The notes beneath the pieces are model-generated. The model searched no databases. It worked only from the letters and a program-made list of their open reading frames with translations, and was not told the DNA's origin. Source: Ophiosphaerella korrae (taxonomy: Eukaryota > Ascomycota > Dothideomycetes > Pleosporales > Phaeosphaeriaceae). From it: a DNA stretch of 16,710 nt. A program made the position numbers and the translations under genes. The stretch lies in NCBI GenBank assembly GCA_028456385.1, contig JALNQF010000688.1, forward strand, positions 1 through 16,710, read 5' to 3'. This document shows positions 9,561 to 16,710 of the stretch, piece by piece (within the stretch, counting starts at the first letter, position 1; each line of letters opens with the position of its first letter).

Positions 9561-10020
9561 ATACGCTATTTAAATAGATAAAGGAATATAACAAAGTATT
9601 TAATAAGATTAAGAAAAAGTTTATAGAAAATCTAGTTATTAGAATATATAACCTAGACCTACTAGCGATAGTAAAAATAGATATATCTAACTTAGTATAT
9701 AGAATAGTTTTAATACAAGAAGACCTAGAAACTAATAAGGAACACTTAGTTAAATACTTCTCTAAGAAGATAAAAATAGTAGAACTTAACTACCTAATCT
9801 ATAATAAGGAAATACTAGTAATCTACAAAGTATTTAAATAATAGAGAGTATACCTATAAAGAGTAAAGTATTAGATAAAGGTCTATATAGACTATAAGAA
9901 TCTTATAGGATTTAGAATAAATAAAGAACTAATATAACACTATATAAGATAGTAGGAATTCCTATTAACGTTTAATATAGAAATTATATATATAGAAGAG
10001 AAAGATAACTAATTTATAGA
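9561..10020 (+). pseudogene. Inner Gypsy RNase H
   Basis: Degrades the RNA strand of the RNA-DNA hybrid. K-I-D-I-S-N at 9674-9691 corresponds to the family's TDASD start, with its Asp kept at 9680-9682. YFSKKIKIVELNYLIYNKEILVI (9752-9823) matches the conserved YxSRKxxxAExNYxIxDKELLAI block, and VYIDYKNL (9880-9903) the TDHKNL motif. The end, FNIEIIYIEEKDN, is the usual close of Gypsy RNase H before the linker to integrase. Stops at former Trp/Gln positions. Confidence 0.87.
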
Positions 10021-11383
10021 TACTTTTAGTAGAAGACTAGACTTATAAGAAGAAGTAAGCGCTACTAGTATAGTTCTAGTTAAGAATAAAGAAAGATATT
10101 TAGTCTTAAATATACCTAAGATAGCTATAATACTTAAAAGAAAAAGTAATAAACTAGATAAATAGATTTAGAAAACAACGTAAGAAGTATCTAAAGAAAT
10201 AAAGAAACTAGAAATCTAAGAAGGATTTATACGAGCCTATAGAAGAATATATATCTTAAGTAAGATATAAAGAGAATTTAAAAGATAATTCTACAAATTA
10301 CTAGTATATAGTTACTAAGGAATTAAAAAAATATTAGATAGACTACTATAGAACTATTATATTCTAAAAGTAAGATAACTAGTAATAGAAGTACTATAAG
10401 ATTATATAAAATGTTATAAAAATAAGTATAATAGATACGTACTATATAGAATATTATAACTAGTAGAAGTACTAGAATAACTATAAGGAGTTATTATAAT
10501 AGACTTTATTACGAAGCTACCTAAGTCTAAGGACTTAATATTAGGAGTTAAATATAATAAAATTATAATAATAGTAGATAAACTAATAAAGTATATATAC
10601 TTTAGACTATATAAAGAAAAGAGTAGGATAGAAGTTACTATATACTAAGTTCTAGGAATAGTAATTAGTTAATATAGACTACTAGATAAAATTATTATAG
10701 ATAATGATATATAATTTATATTAAAACTATAGAGAATAATATTAGCGTAATTAGGAATATAATACGTAATATCTATAGTATATTAACTATAAATAGATAG
10801 ATAATTAGAATAAATAAATTAGATAGTAGAATAGTATTTAAGATACTACCTTAACTATAACTAGAACAATTAGGTATAGCTATTACTTATAGCATAGTTA
10901 GTATATAACAGCGCAAAGAATATAGTAATAAGAGTATTACTTTTCTTTATAAACTATAGATTTAAGCCTAATATATACTAGATACTAAGAAATAAGATAT
11001 CTTAGTCTCTAAGAAGAGAAAACTTTGCTAATAGACTTAAAGATATATACAATTAACTAAGATAAAATATAGAATTCTTGTATAATTATATAGTAAAGTA
11101 CTATAACAAAAAATATAAAGAGGGACCTTAATTTAGAAAAAGAGAAAAAGTATAGTTAGTATAGAAAAATATTAAGAGTAAGCAACTAAGTTTAAAACTA
11201 GACTACGTTAAAATAAGACTATACAAAATTAAGAAAAAAGTTATACTAGTTATATTTAGATTAAAGCTACTAAATAAAATAAAGATATACTTAATATTCT
11301 ACGTAGCCTTACTAGAACAAGTACCTTAGAACGTAGAACTACTAGTGTACAAAGTAAATACGTATAGAGAATAAGAAAAATAA
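10021..11383 (+). pseudogene. Inner Gypsy integrase
   Basis: Inserts cDNA into the genome. Zinc-binding N-terminus: Y-x-G at 10313-10321 (family HxG, His to Tyr), and a C-x2-C pair at 10403-10414 of which the second Cys (10412-10414) is kept. The DDE triad is, unusually for this window, readable as intact: Asp at 10502-10504 (I-I-I-D-F-I-T-K-L-P), Asp at 10700-10702 (I-I-I-D-N-D-I), and Glu at 10808-10810 (D-R-x-L-E-x-I-N, family DGQTERxN). The C-terminal part continues through LLIAxLVYNSAKN and a KLDYVKI-type GPY/F-like segment near 11190-11240. In frame throughout, with stops. Confidence 0.9.
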
Positions 11384-11540
11384 GAAGTTAAGAAAATCTT
11401 ATAATACTAATTCTATAATAGAAGAAATTACTACTTAGTAAAATAGATAGGTATAGACAAGAAAAGATAACTATAAGAGAAAATATAGGAACTAGAGGAT
11501 AATCTTAATTACCTTAAGAAACTAGAAGACTACTAAAGTT
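11384..11540 (+). pseudogene. Inner Gypsy C-terminal chromodomain
   Basis: After integrase the frame reads EVKKIL, then FYNRRNYYLVK-x-IGIDKK, an acidic/aromatic segment, and L-N-Y-L-K-K-L-E-D-Y. This fits the chromodomain pattern YEVEKILDxRxxxxxxxYLVKWxGYxxxxxTWEPxxNL, with Trp codons turned to stops. Chromodomains mark the chromovirus branch of Ty3/Gypsy and in related fungal elements bind methylated H3K9, directing insertion to heterochromatin. The segment lies 45 bases after a conserved-looking integrase tail and ends the recognisable polyprotein. Confidence 0.75.
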
Positions 11541-12196
11541 AAAACCTTCTAGAACGCCTAGTAGTAAACTAAGAGAACTAATATTACTAATAATAAATAA
11601 AGAAATAATAAGAACGTCTAATATAGGATCTACTATAATAAACGCCTTATCTAAGTCTAGCTTAGCTTCTAGAGCTACTAACTATTTAGCTAATTTCTTA
11701 TTATTTAAGGCTTTTATCTTATAAAAGTAAAAGAGATAAGCTTAATTCTTTACTAGCTTACTCTATATAAGCTCTTAGATTTACTTATACTTAGCTTTAG
11801 CCTCTATAATTTAAGATAGTAATTTCTCTTAAGTTTAGTTAATAGCTTTCCCTATTATTATTAAGCCTAGACGTAAGAATAAGTATAATAAACGTATACT
11901 TAGAAAGAGAGACACTAGATATATTATAAGAACTACGTATATTTATATAAATATACGCCTTATAAGCCCTACTATTATTTATAGAAATAATATAAGGAAG
12001 AGACTTAGAGTTTAATTTAAGAGAAGTATAACAAGAATAAAGAAATATTTTAATACTATTACGTAATACGTAATTAGTAAGAAGATAGTAATAATGTATA
12101 GATAAAATAGGTATAAGGGAAGATAAAGAACTCTATATTAATAAAGAAACTAGATTAATAACTCTAGCTCTAGGATAGATAAACTAGGACCTACCT
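11541..12196. other. Inner element 3' region after chromodomain; possible short reading frames on both strands
   Basis: This 656-base stretch precedes the polypurine tract. Two coding-like readings compete. On the minus strand, about 11630-11870 gives a Lys/Glu/Gln/Leu-rich, coiled-coil-like text (IIEAKAKYK, KIKALNNKKLAK, LVALEAKLDLDKAFIIVDP) broken only by RIP-type stops. On the plus strand, from about 11870 to 12208, the polyprotein frame resumes with charged text (NVYLERETLDIL, GRDLEFNLREV, EDKELYINKETRL), also broken only by TAG/TAA. Neither is recognised. The plus segment could be a C-terminal extension of pol, the minus one an antisense ORF. No start codon survives in either. Confidence 0.4.
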
Positions 12197-12210
12197 AAAA
12201 GAGGAGATAG
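12197..12210 (+). other. Polypurine tract of the inner element
   Basis: AAAAGAGGAGATAG ends at the base before the 3' LTR. This is the expected place of the tract that primes plus-strand DNA synthesis, and it supports the LTR border at 12211. One pyrimidine interrupts it. Confidence 0.8.
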
Positions 12211-12637
12211 TATTATAGGTGTAATAGAAGAAATTAAGATAGAACTAATTAGTCCTAATTTAAATACTAACAAGTTATAAGACAAGTAAGGTAATAATCT
12301 TAATTAGGAGACTATATATAATTAGGATACCTAGGGTAATCTATAATCTATAGACTCTTAGCGTTAATAGATTATAGATTAAGATAATCTATAATCTACT
12401 AGTCTTAGTAACTATAGATTATAGATTACGACAAGTATATAGTTAGTAAAATACGTATTATTAGGATAGTATTAGTAATTTAATCCTTTAACTATAGAAC
12501 GCTAATATAAGATAGTTATAAAATATCTTCTATTGTTTATAGTTATTATAGATTACCTTATAAGCTTTTACTATTACTTTATAATCTACTAACTTCTTTT
12601 TTAGGTACTTATAGTTAATAATAGGTAGCCTATAATA
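12211..12637 (+). repeat. Inner element 3' LTR (427 bp)
   Basis: Gap-free partner of 5613-6039. It starts TATTATAG (the first G of TGTTATAG changed to A) and ends CCTATAATA, followed by GTATT. By hand count roughly three quarters of the differing sites are A or T here and G or C in the 5' copy, so this copy took more RIP hits. The inverted-repeat set lies at 12337-12350, 12368-12381, 12385-12398 and 12415-12428, with the fourth unit perfect. Confidence 0.93.
12337..12428. repeat. Four alternating inverted repeats TAATCTATAATCTA in the 3' LTR
   Basis: Forward units are at 12337-12350 and 12385-12398, reverse-complement units at 12368-12381 and 12415-12428. All four are exact here, whereas the fourth copy in the 5' LTR has one base change. 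The spacers between units are 17, 3 and 16 bases, so units two and three can form a tight hairpin. Confidence 0.87.
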
Positions 12638-12642
12638 GTATT
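12638..12642. repeat. Target-site duplication GTATT, right copy
   Basis: Exact copy of 5608-5612, directly after the inner 3' LTR. The outer element's reading frame resumes at the next base, 12643. Confidence 0.9.
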
Positions 12643-13680
12643 ACTCTAAATTTAGAATAGCTAAGTACCTTTATTACTTACTTTAGTATATATACCTATA
12701 AGGTAGTACCCTTTAGCTTTACTAACGTACTAGCTACCTTCTAGCGTACTATTAACTTAGCCCTACTAGAATATTTAGACGGCTTCTATACTATATATAT
12801 AGACAACGTCCTAATATACTCTAATAATAAAATAGACTATATCTAGTACGTTTATAAAGTACTTATATAACTAAAAAAGTAAGGCTTCTACGTAGACCTT
12901 AAAAAATCTAGCCTCTACGCTACTTTAGTTAAGTTTTTAGGTATAATTATCTCTAATAAAAGAATTATAATAGATCCCTTAAAAGTTAAAGCTATCTAGG
13001 AGTAGAAAATACTAAAGACTACTAAAGAAGTCCTAGCCTTTCTAGGCTATACTAGATTTCTCTAGCGCTTTATTAAAGATTACTTAAGCCTTACCTTACT
13101 ACTTACTAAGTTAATTAAGTCTAAAGTTATTACTAAACTTACTAAAAGAGATAAGCTACTTTTTTAAAAGACCTAGTATAAGCCCTTTATAATTACTTAA
13201 GAATATATAAATACTTTTAATAAACTAAAAGCTACTTTCTAGCTAAGTATAGTCTTACTTTACTTTAACTCCTTAAAACTAATCTATATCTAAACTAACG
13301 CCTCTAAGTAGGCCTTAGGTAGAGTAATAAGCTAACTAAACTAAGATAGAATCTAATAGCTAGTTAGCTTCTTCTTAAAAAAATACACCCTAGTAGAATA
13401 TAATTATAATATCTACAACCTAGAACTTATAGCTATAATCTAAGTATTTAAAGAATAGAAACTAGAGCTTATAAGTAGTCTATACACAATCTACGTTATA
13501 ATAGACTACTATAATTTAGAAACTTTTATAATAACTAAAAAGCTTAATTACTACTAAGCTTACTAGTTATTATTCTTATCTTAATTTAATTTCTATATTA
13601 AATATATACTAAGTAACATAAATAAAGTTATAGACGCCCTAAGCTACTAACTATAGGATTACTCTATAGATAATTCTAAT
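12643..13680 (+). pseudogene. Outer Gypsy reverse transcriptase (C-terminal half) and RNase H
   Basis: Continues directly from the fragment ending at 5612. After a degraded stretch the frame reads YKVVPFSFTNVLATF-x-RTIN (family PFGLxNAPATFQxxxN), then the polymerase box Y-I-D-N at 12796-12807, last Asp changed to Asn. It goes on with VLIYS, KSSLYATLVKFLGIIIS, and the connection KEVLAFLGYTRFL-x-RFI. RNase H follows at about 13255-13640: T-N-A-S at 13294-13305 (family TDAS, Asp to Asn), VEYNYNIYNLELIAI, ITDYYNLETF, and FNFYIKYI. Stops are RIP-type only. Frame and domain order are unmistakable; both enzymes have lost catalytic Asp. Confidence 0.92.
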
Positions 13681-15300
13681 CTATAAGTATTAGGAGCTAA
13701 CTAAATTATCCTAAGCCCTTAAGTCGTAGCCCTAGGCGTAAAACCTACGCTAAATATAGTAATTTACGCTCTAAGCCTTATAGACCTATAAAAGCTAGAT
13801 AGATTTATACTAGAATAAGCTACTATAGTATATACCTACCTTTACTATATTATAAGAATAAAACCTATATTAGTAAACCTACTAGAGGATTTTCTACTAC
13901 CTTATAATAGAGAACTAGACCTAGAACTCTTACTATATATTATTAACTTACGCCTAATAGAAGAATTACTAGATATAGTATACTTAGAAGACTACGTAGC
14001 CTAAGCTATATTTACTACTATAGATAGTAGATAACAAAAACTATTAAAAGCTTTCTATAAAGTAAGATACTACTTCTTATATACTAATATTAGCTTTACT
14101 AGATTAAAGAAAGAAAAGTACTTTTAAGTTAATAAAACGCATCTATATATCCCCCTAAACGCCTATCTATACTACTAAATCTTTAATTTATACTATAACT
14201 ATTAGTTAGTAAGCTATAAAAAACTTTATAGTACGCTATATCTAATATATAAGCGCTATTATTAGCTTAAGATACTTTAAGCTATTAAGTAATTTTATAA
14301 TATATACCTAATCTACTACTATATAAAGAACTTACAAGATAGTAAACTTAGTTACTTCTAACTTATACTAATTCTCTACGTACCTTAGACTAATATCTTA
14401 GTAGACTATATCTAAGCCTTACTAACTAGTAAAAATAGTAGCTAGATTTATAAATATATTCTAGTAATTTACTACTACTTTATAAAAAGACGCTATTTCT
14501 TCCTCTATAAGTCTCTAAAACTAGAAAAAGCTACTTAATATTTTATATCTATTTTTAAGCTTTATAGAGTCTTAATAAATATTATATCTAATAGAGAGAT
14601 AACTTTTATTAGCTAATTTTAGTACTATATATATAAATACCTTTATATTACGTAAAAGCTCTTAACTATATACTACCTAGAAACTAATAGCTAAACTAAG
14701 TAAGTAAATTAAGCCCTAGAGATCTTTCTAAAGTAATATATTAACTACGCGTAAGATAACTAGGTAGCCTAGCTATATATAGCTAAGTTCTAAGTAAATA
14801 ATACTATTAATATATCTATTAAGATAACTTTATTTCTTGTAGATCTAGGGTATTACCCCTATAGTAGTATATACATTAGCAAAAATAATAAAGATTAACT
14901 AAACCTAGCCTAATATAACTAATATATATAAGCTAATAAGCTACTTAACACTTATAGTAACCTAGTAGCCTACTTTAAGAAAAAAATACTCTAGGTATAA
15001 TAAGAGTAAGTAGCTTAACCTAATACCTCTTACTAAAGTAGACTAGTATATAAAGTTAGTAACTAAGCCTATATTAGTATAGCTAATTAGAGAACTACCT
15101 AGCTAACTCTAAAATTAAACTACTAATAAGTAGGCCTATACCTTATTAAAAGAGTTATCTATAATAGTAGAGTATATAAGCTAGTACTACTCTAAGAGAT
15201 ACTAAGTAAAAGCGTATTCTTAGTCTTCTCTCTAAAACTCTTGCGCTCTAGAGATTAGAAGCTTTTACTAGATTAAAACTTACTATAGCTAATCTCTATT
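13681..15300 (+). pseudogene. Outer Gypsy integrase
   Basis: The zinc-binding region lies near 14212-14330: the first His is Tyr at 14215-14217 and the C-x2-C pair at 14305-14316 is Tyr-x2-Tyr. In the catalytic core the first Asp is kept at 14404-14406 (L-V-D-Y-I). The second is Asn at 14590-14592 (I-I-S-N-R-E; family SDRG), and the Glu of the DGQTER motif is Lys at 14698-14700. Flanking text is clear: YKYILVIYYYFIKRRYFF, KLYRVLINIIS, PETNS-type residues near 14677, ALEIFLKxYINYA. Past the core, LVDLGYYPYSSI and LKLNYxxVGLYLIKRVI (GPY/F-like) precede the chromodomain. Two of the three catalytic acids are lost. Confidence 0.92.
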
Positions 15301-15474
15301 ATTATTACTAATAAAGAAACTAGTAGTATATATAAAAAATACTTAGTAGAAGCTATCTTAGACGTACGCTTTAAAGAGCGTAGAAAATATATAAAATAGT
15401 ACTACCTAGTCTACTAGACTAGCTATAATAATCCTATATAAGAGCTAGTAAAAGAATTTACAAAATATAAAGCT
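15301..15474 (+). pseudogene. Outer Gypsy C-terminal chromodomain
   Basis: In the same frame as integrase the text reads K-Y-L-V-E-A-I-L-D-V-R (15337-15369), F-K-E-R-R-K-Y-I-K, a stop at a former Trp, Y-Y-L-V-Y, a second former Trp stop, then SYNNPI-x-ELVKEF. This fits the chromodomain pattern (Y-x-VEAILDxR, YLVxWxGYxxxTWEPxxxF) with its Trp residues lost to stops. It shows the outer element is a chromovirus too, but its sequence differs clearly from the inner one, so the two are separate families. Confidence 0.83.
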
Positions 15475-15850
15475 ACTTTTAACTTTTACTAAAACTACCT
15501 AAAGAAAGCTAAACTACTAACTCTACGTATACTAAAAAAATAGAGCCTTAATAAAGACGTAACCTATTAGAGTATTTTAACTTACTAATAAGTATAAAAA
15601 AGCTCTCTCTAAAGTATAATTACTACCTTTAGCTTTTACTAAAACTACCTAAATAAGCCTAAAACTATTAATAGGCGTAAAAAAGCCTCTTTATAAGGCG
15701 TAATTACTACCTTTAACTTTTACTAGAACTACTTAGAGAAGCTTAAAATACTAACTATATACTTAAAATAGAGCCTAATAAAAATATAACCTAGTAAAGT
15801 ACCTTAGCTATTAGTAGGCGTAAAAAGGCCCTCTAAGGCGTAATTAAAAA
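15472..15850 (+). repeat. In-frame imperfect tandem repeats after the outer chromodomain (three copies)
   Basis: Three copies begin at 15472, 15622 and 15706 with ACT-ACY-TTT-ARC-TTT-TAC-TAR-AAC/GAAC-TAC. Copy lengths are about 150, 84 and 140 bases; the middle copy lacks an internal segment. Offsets of 150 and 84 are multiples of three, so each keeps the frame. Each copy codes T-F-[NS]-F-Y-x-N-Y-L near its start. Copies two and three share a GGCGTAAAAARGCC block and all end near a TATAATTACT/GCGTAATTA-type segment. They lengthen the C-terminal tail of the polyprotein. Confidence 0.78.
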
Positions 15851-16484
15851 ACTTTACTACTAGCTAAAGATAAATTATAGTATAAAAATAGTAAGAATAG
15901 TTTACTTTAGCTAGTAAGTATAGAACTCTTTTTAGGTTAGAGCCTACTCCTACTACTATAGCTACAACTACTACGCTCTCTTATAACTAGTTACGTATAG
16001 GTCTAGTTTACTATTATAGAATTTATAACTAGCTACTAAATTCCTAGCTAAGGCTACTCTACGCTACCTACCCCTTAATACTCGTAAATATTAGGCTTAC
16101 TAAGTCCCCTATATTAATAAACCTACTTATTGCAAAGCCTATATCTATAGTAAGTACTTATATAGAAATCTAGTACTATTAAGTTACTTAGTACTATTAA
16201 CTTTACCTTTCCTTATACTATATATAAATACTTTTAGGTTTAATTTTATTAGCGTAAAGTAGGGGTAATAGAAAAAAGTTTATAGTTAACACGTTTTATA
16301 TATAGAAGTTACGCACGTCTTAATTTTATACTAAAATTAGTAAAAACCTTAGCTCTATACTCTATAAATAACGATTTTAACTCTAAAAATAGTTAACTTC
16401 TTTAACCCTAGCTACTACTACTACTACCTAATAGGTATTATTAGTTAATTAGAGCCCTTTTTAAGCTCTAGGAATTTGCTCTTT
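15851..16484 (+). other. Outer element tail and 3' untranslated region
   Basis: The polyprotein frame can be followed to about 16150 as Thr/Pro/Leu-rich text (LEPTPTTIATTTT, ATYPLILVNIRLTKSP), which may be a disordered C-terminal end of the protein; beyond that stops cluster. From about 16150 to the polypurine tract I see no coding signal on either strand, only AT-rich sequence with a TACTAC trinucleotide run near 16410-16430. Confidence 0.5.
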
Positions 16485-16499
16485 AAAAGGAGGGAGACG
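16485..16499 (+). other. Polypurine tract of the outer element
   Basis: AAAAGGAGGGAGACG lies directly before TGTAAGGGAG at 16500. It is all purine but for one C near the end and is the priming site for plus-strand synthesis. It fixes the start of the 3' LTR. Confidence 0.85.
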
Positions 16500-16539
16500 T
16501 GTAAGGGAGTTATCTCTTATATCTCTTATTTTCGCACTA

Positions 16540-16646
16540 ATATTAGTAAGTTTACAACTTACTAATATAGTAAACTTACTAATATAGTAAACTTACTAAT
16601 ATTACAAACTTACTAATATATTAGTAAGTTTACAACTTACTAATAT
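16540..16646. repeat. 17-bp tandem array bounded by two identical 29-bp hairpins
   Basis: The sequence 16540-16568 is identical to 16618-16646. Each is a perfect inverted repeat with 13-base arms (ATATTAGTAAGTT and its complement) and a 3-base loop TAC. Between them 17-bp units end in AAACTTACTAATAT or AACTTACTAATAT, at 16552, 16569, 16586 and 16603, with a further copy at 16630. The units thus alternate with their own reverse complement at both ends. Confidence 0.92.
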
Positions 16647-16685
16647 TTAACTACCTTTCTACTTTTAGTTAGCGCTTAGTAGGCT

Positions 16686-16705
16686 ACTAGGTATATATAC
16701 CTAGT
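16686..16705. repeat. 20-bp perfect palindrome in the outer LTR
   Basis: ACTAGGTATA followed at once by its reverse complement TATACCTAGT. The centre is TATATATA, so it could overlap an LTR TATA box, but no transcription start can be shown. Confidence 0.7.
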
Positions 16706-16710
16706 ACTTA

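Larger units (their letters stand above)
5613..12637 (+). mobile_element. Inner Ty3/Gypsy chromovirus, full length (7,025 bp), RIP-degraded
   Basis: Two 427-bp direct repeats (5613-6039 and 12211-12637) enclose a 6.17-kb interior with one continuous reading frame (position modulo three equals two): gag with two zinc knuckles, a long spacer, protease, reverse transcriptase, RNase H, integrase and chromodomain. A polypurine tract abuts the 3' LTR and 5-bp target duplications flank the whole. The 5' LTR starts TGTTATAG (TATTATAG in the 3' copy); both end TATAATA, from an original terminal CA. The insertion point is inside the reverse transcriptase of the outer element. Structurally complete but dead: stops, no ATG, and mutated protease and polymerase sites. 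Confidence 0.95.
4840..16710 (+). mobile_element. Outer Ty3/Gypsy chromovirus, split by the inner element and 5'-incomplete
   Basis: The coding parts are 4840-5612 and 12643 to about 16230, with a polypurine tract and the first 211 bases of the 3' LTR at the right. The order is reverse transcriptase, RNase H, integrase, chromodomain, which is the Ty3/Gypsy order. The frame before the insertion ends with a codon at 5610-5612, and the frame after it starts with a codon at 12643. The intervening 7,030 bases (the inner element plus one GTATT) account for the break exactly. No gag or protease is seen right of the Copia element, so those parts presumably lie left of it, beyond the window. The 3' LTR runs off the right edge. 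RIP damage is heavy, with no indels noticed. Confidence 0.88.
16500..16710 (+). repeat. Outer element 3' LTR, first 211 bases
   Basis: Starts TGTAAGGGAG right after the polypurine tract and runs off the window. The opening TG is intact. It holds a 17-bp tandem array with two identical 29-bp hairpins (16540-16646) and a 20-bp perfect palindrome (16686-16705). The 5' partner is outside the window, so the LTR length is unknown. Confidence 0.8.

Noticed and set aside
11870..12190. Stop-free minus-strand stretch of roughly 100 codons
   Set aside because: Its residues are Leu/Tyr/Ser/Ile heavy without the charge pattern of a soluble protein, and the plus strand in the pol frame reads more like protein. 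The lack of stops follows from few CpA sites in that phase.
16130..16190. Possible zinc-finger-like text (CKAYIYSK) in another plus frame of the outer tail
   Set aside because: Only one Cys is present, the frame differs from the polyprotein, and it soon hits stops; chance cannot be excluded.
16540..16646. Regular repeats resembling a CRISPR array
   Set aside because: Units of 17 bp abut one another with no unique spacers, include their own reverse complements, and lie in a retrotransposon LTR of a fungus-like genome.
1..16710. AT-rich organellar or protist genome
   Set aside because: AT bias comes from CpA/TpG loss with CpG kept, and the content is three LTR retrotransposons with nuclear integrase and chromodomain modules. 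No mitochondrial or plastid gene is seen.

Overview
The window is a heterochromatic, gene-free block of transposon wreckage from a filamentous ascomycete (Pezizomycotina). The evidence is strong depletion of CpA and its complement TpG, replaced by TpA, while CpG (gcgcgc, cgcgat) survives. G+C is about 25-32% in the lines I counted. This is the mark of repeat-induced point mutation (RIP), which changes C to T in repeated DNA, mostly at CpA. The genus cannot be told. There is no intact gene: ATG is nearly absent, and reading frames are broken by TAG/TAA where Gln or Trp codons stood.

Three LTR retrotransposons account for almost all of it. (1) Positions 1 to about 4836, minus strand: a Ty1/Copia element running off the left edge. 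Putative 5' LTR and leader, gag with a zinc knuckle, protease, integrase, Pro/Ser/Thr-rich linker and reverse transcriptase lie in one unbroken frame. (2) About 4840-5612 and 12643-16710, plus strand: an outer Ty3/Gypsy chromovirus. Its gag and protease are missing to the left, presumably beyond the Copia insertion. Reverse transcriptase, RNase H, integrase, chromodomain, a repeat-bearing C-terminal tail, a polypurine tract and the start of the 3' LTR are present. (3) 5613-12637, plus strand: a complete second Ty3/Gypsy chromovirus, 7,025 bp, with two 427-bp LTRs and a perfect 5-bp target duplication (GTATT). It sits inside the reverse transcriptase of element 2. Taking it out with one GTATT copy rejoins that frame exactly.

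All three polyproteins keep a single frame for kilobases without an indel, and their active-site residues are hit by G-to-A changes (Asp to Asn, Glu to Lys). They died by point mutation, not by deletion. The inner element keeps more CpA (mostly in CpApA), consistent with its being the latest arrival. Both Gypsy elements carry a chromodomain after integrase, a module known in related elements to steer integration to H3K9-methylated chromatin; that fits one landing inside the other.

Smaller structures of note are alternating 14-bp inverted repeats in the inner LTRs, a 17-bp tandem array bounded by two identical 29-bp hairpins in the outer LTR, an 18-bp tandem repeat coding a hexapeptide repeat in the Copia polyprotein, and in-frame tandem repeats after the outer chromodomain. 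I found no host gene, RNA gene, CRISPR array or new defence-type system.
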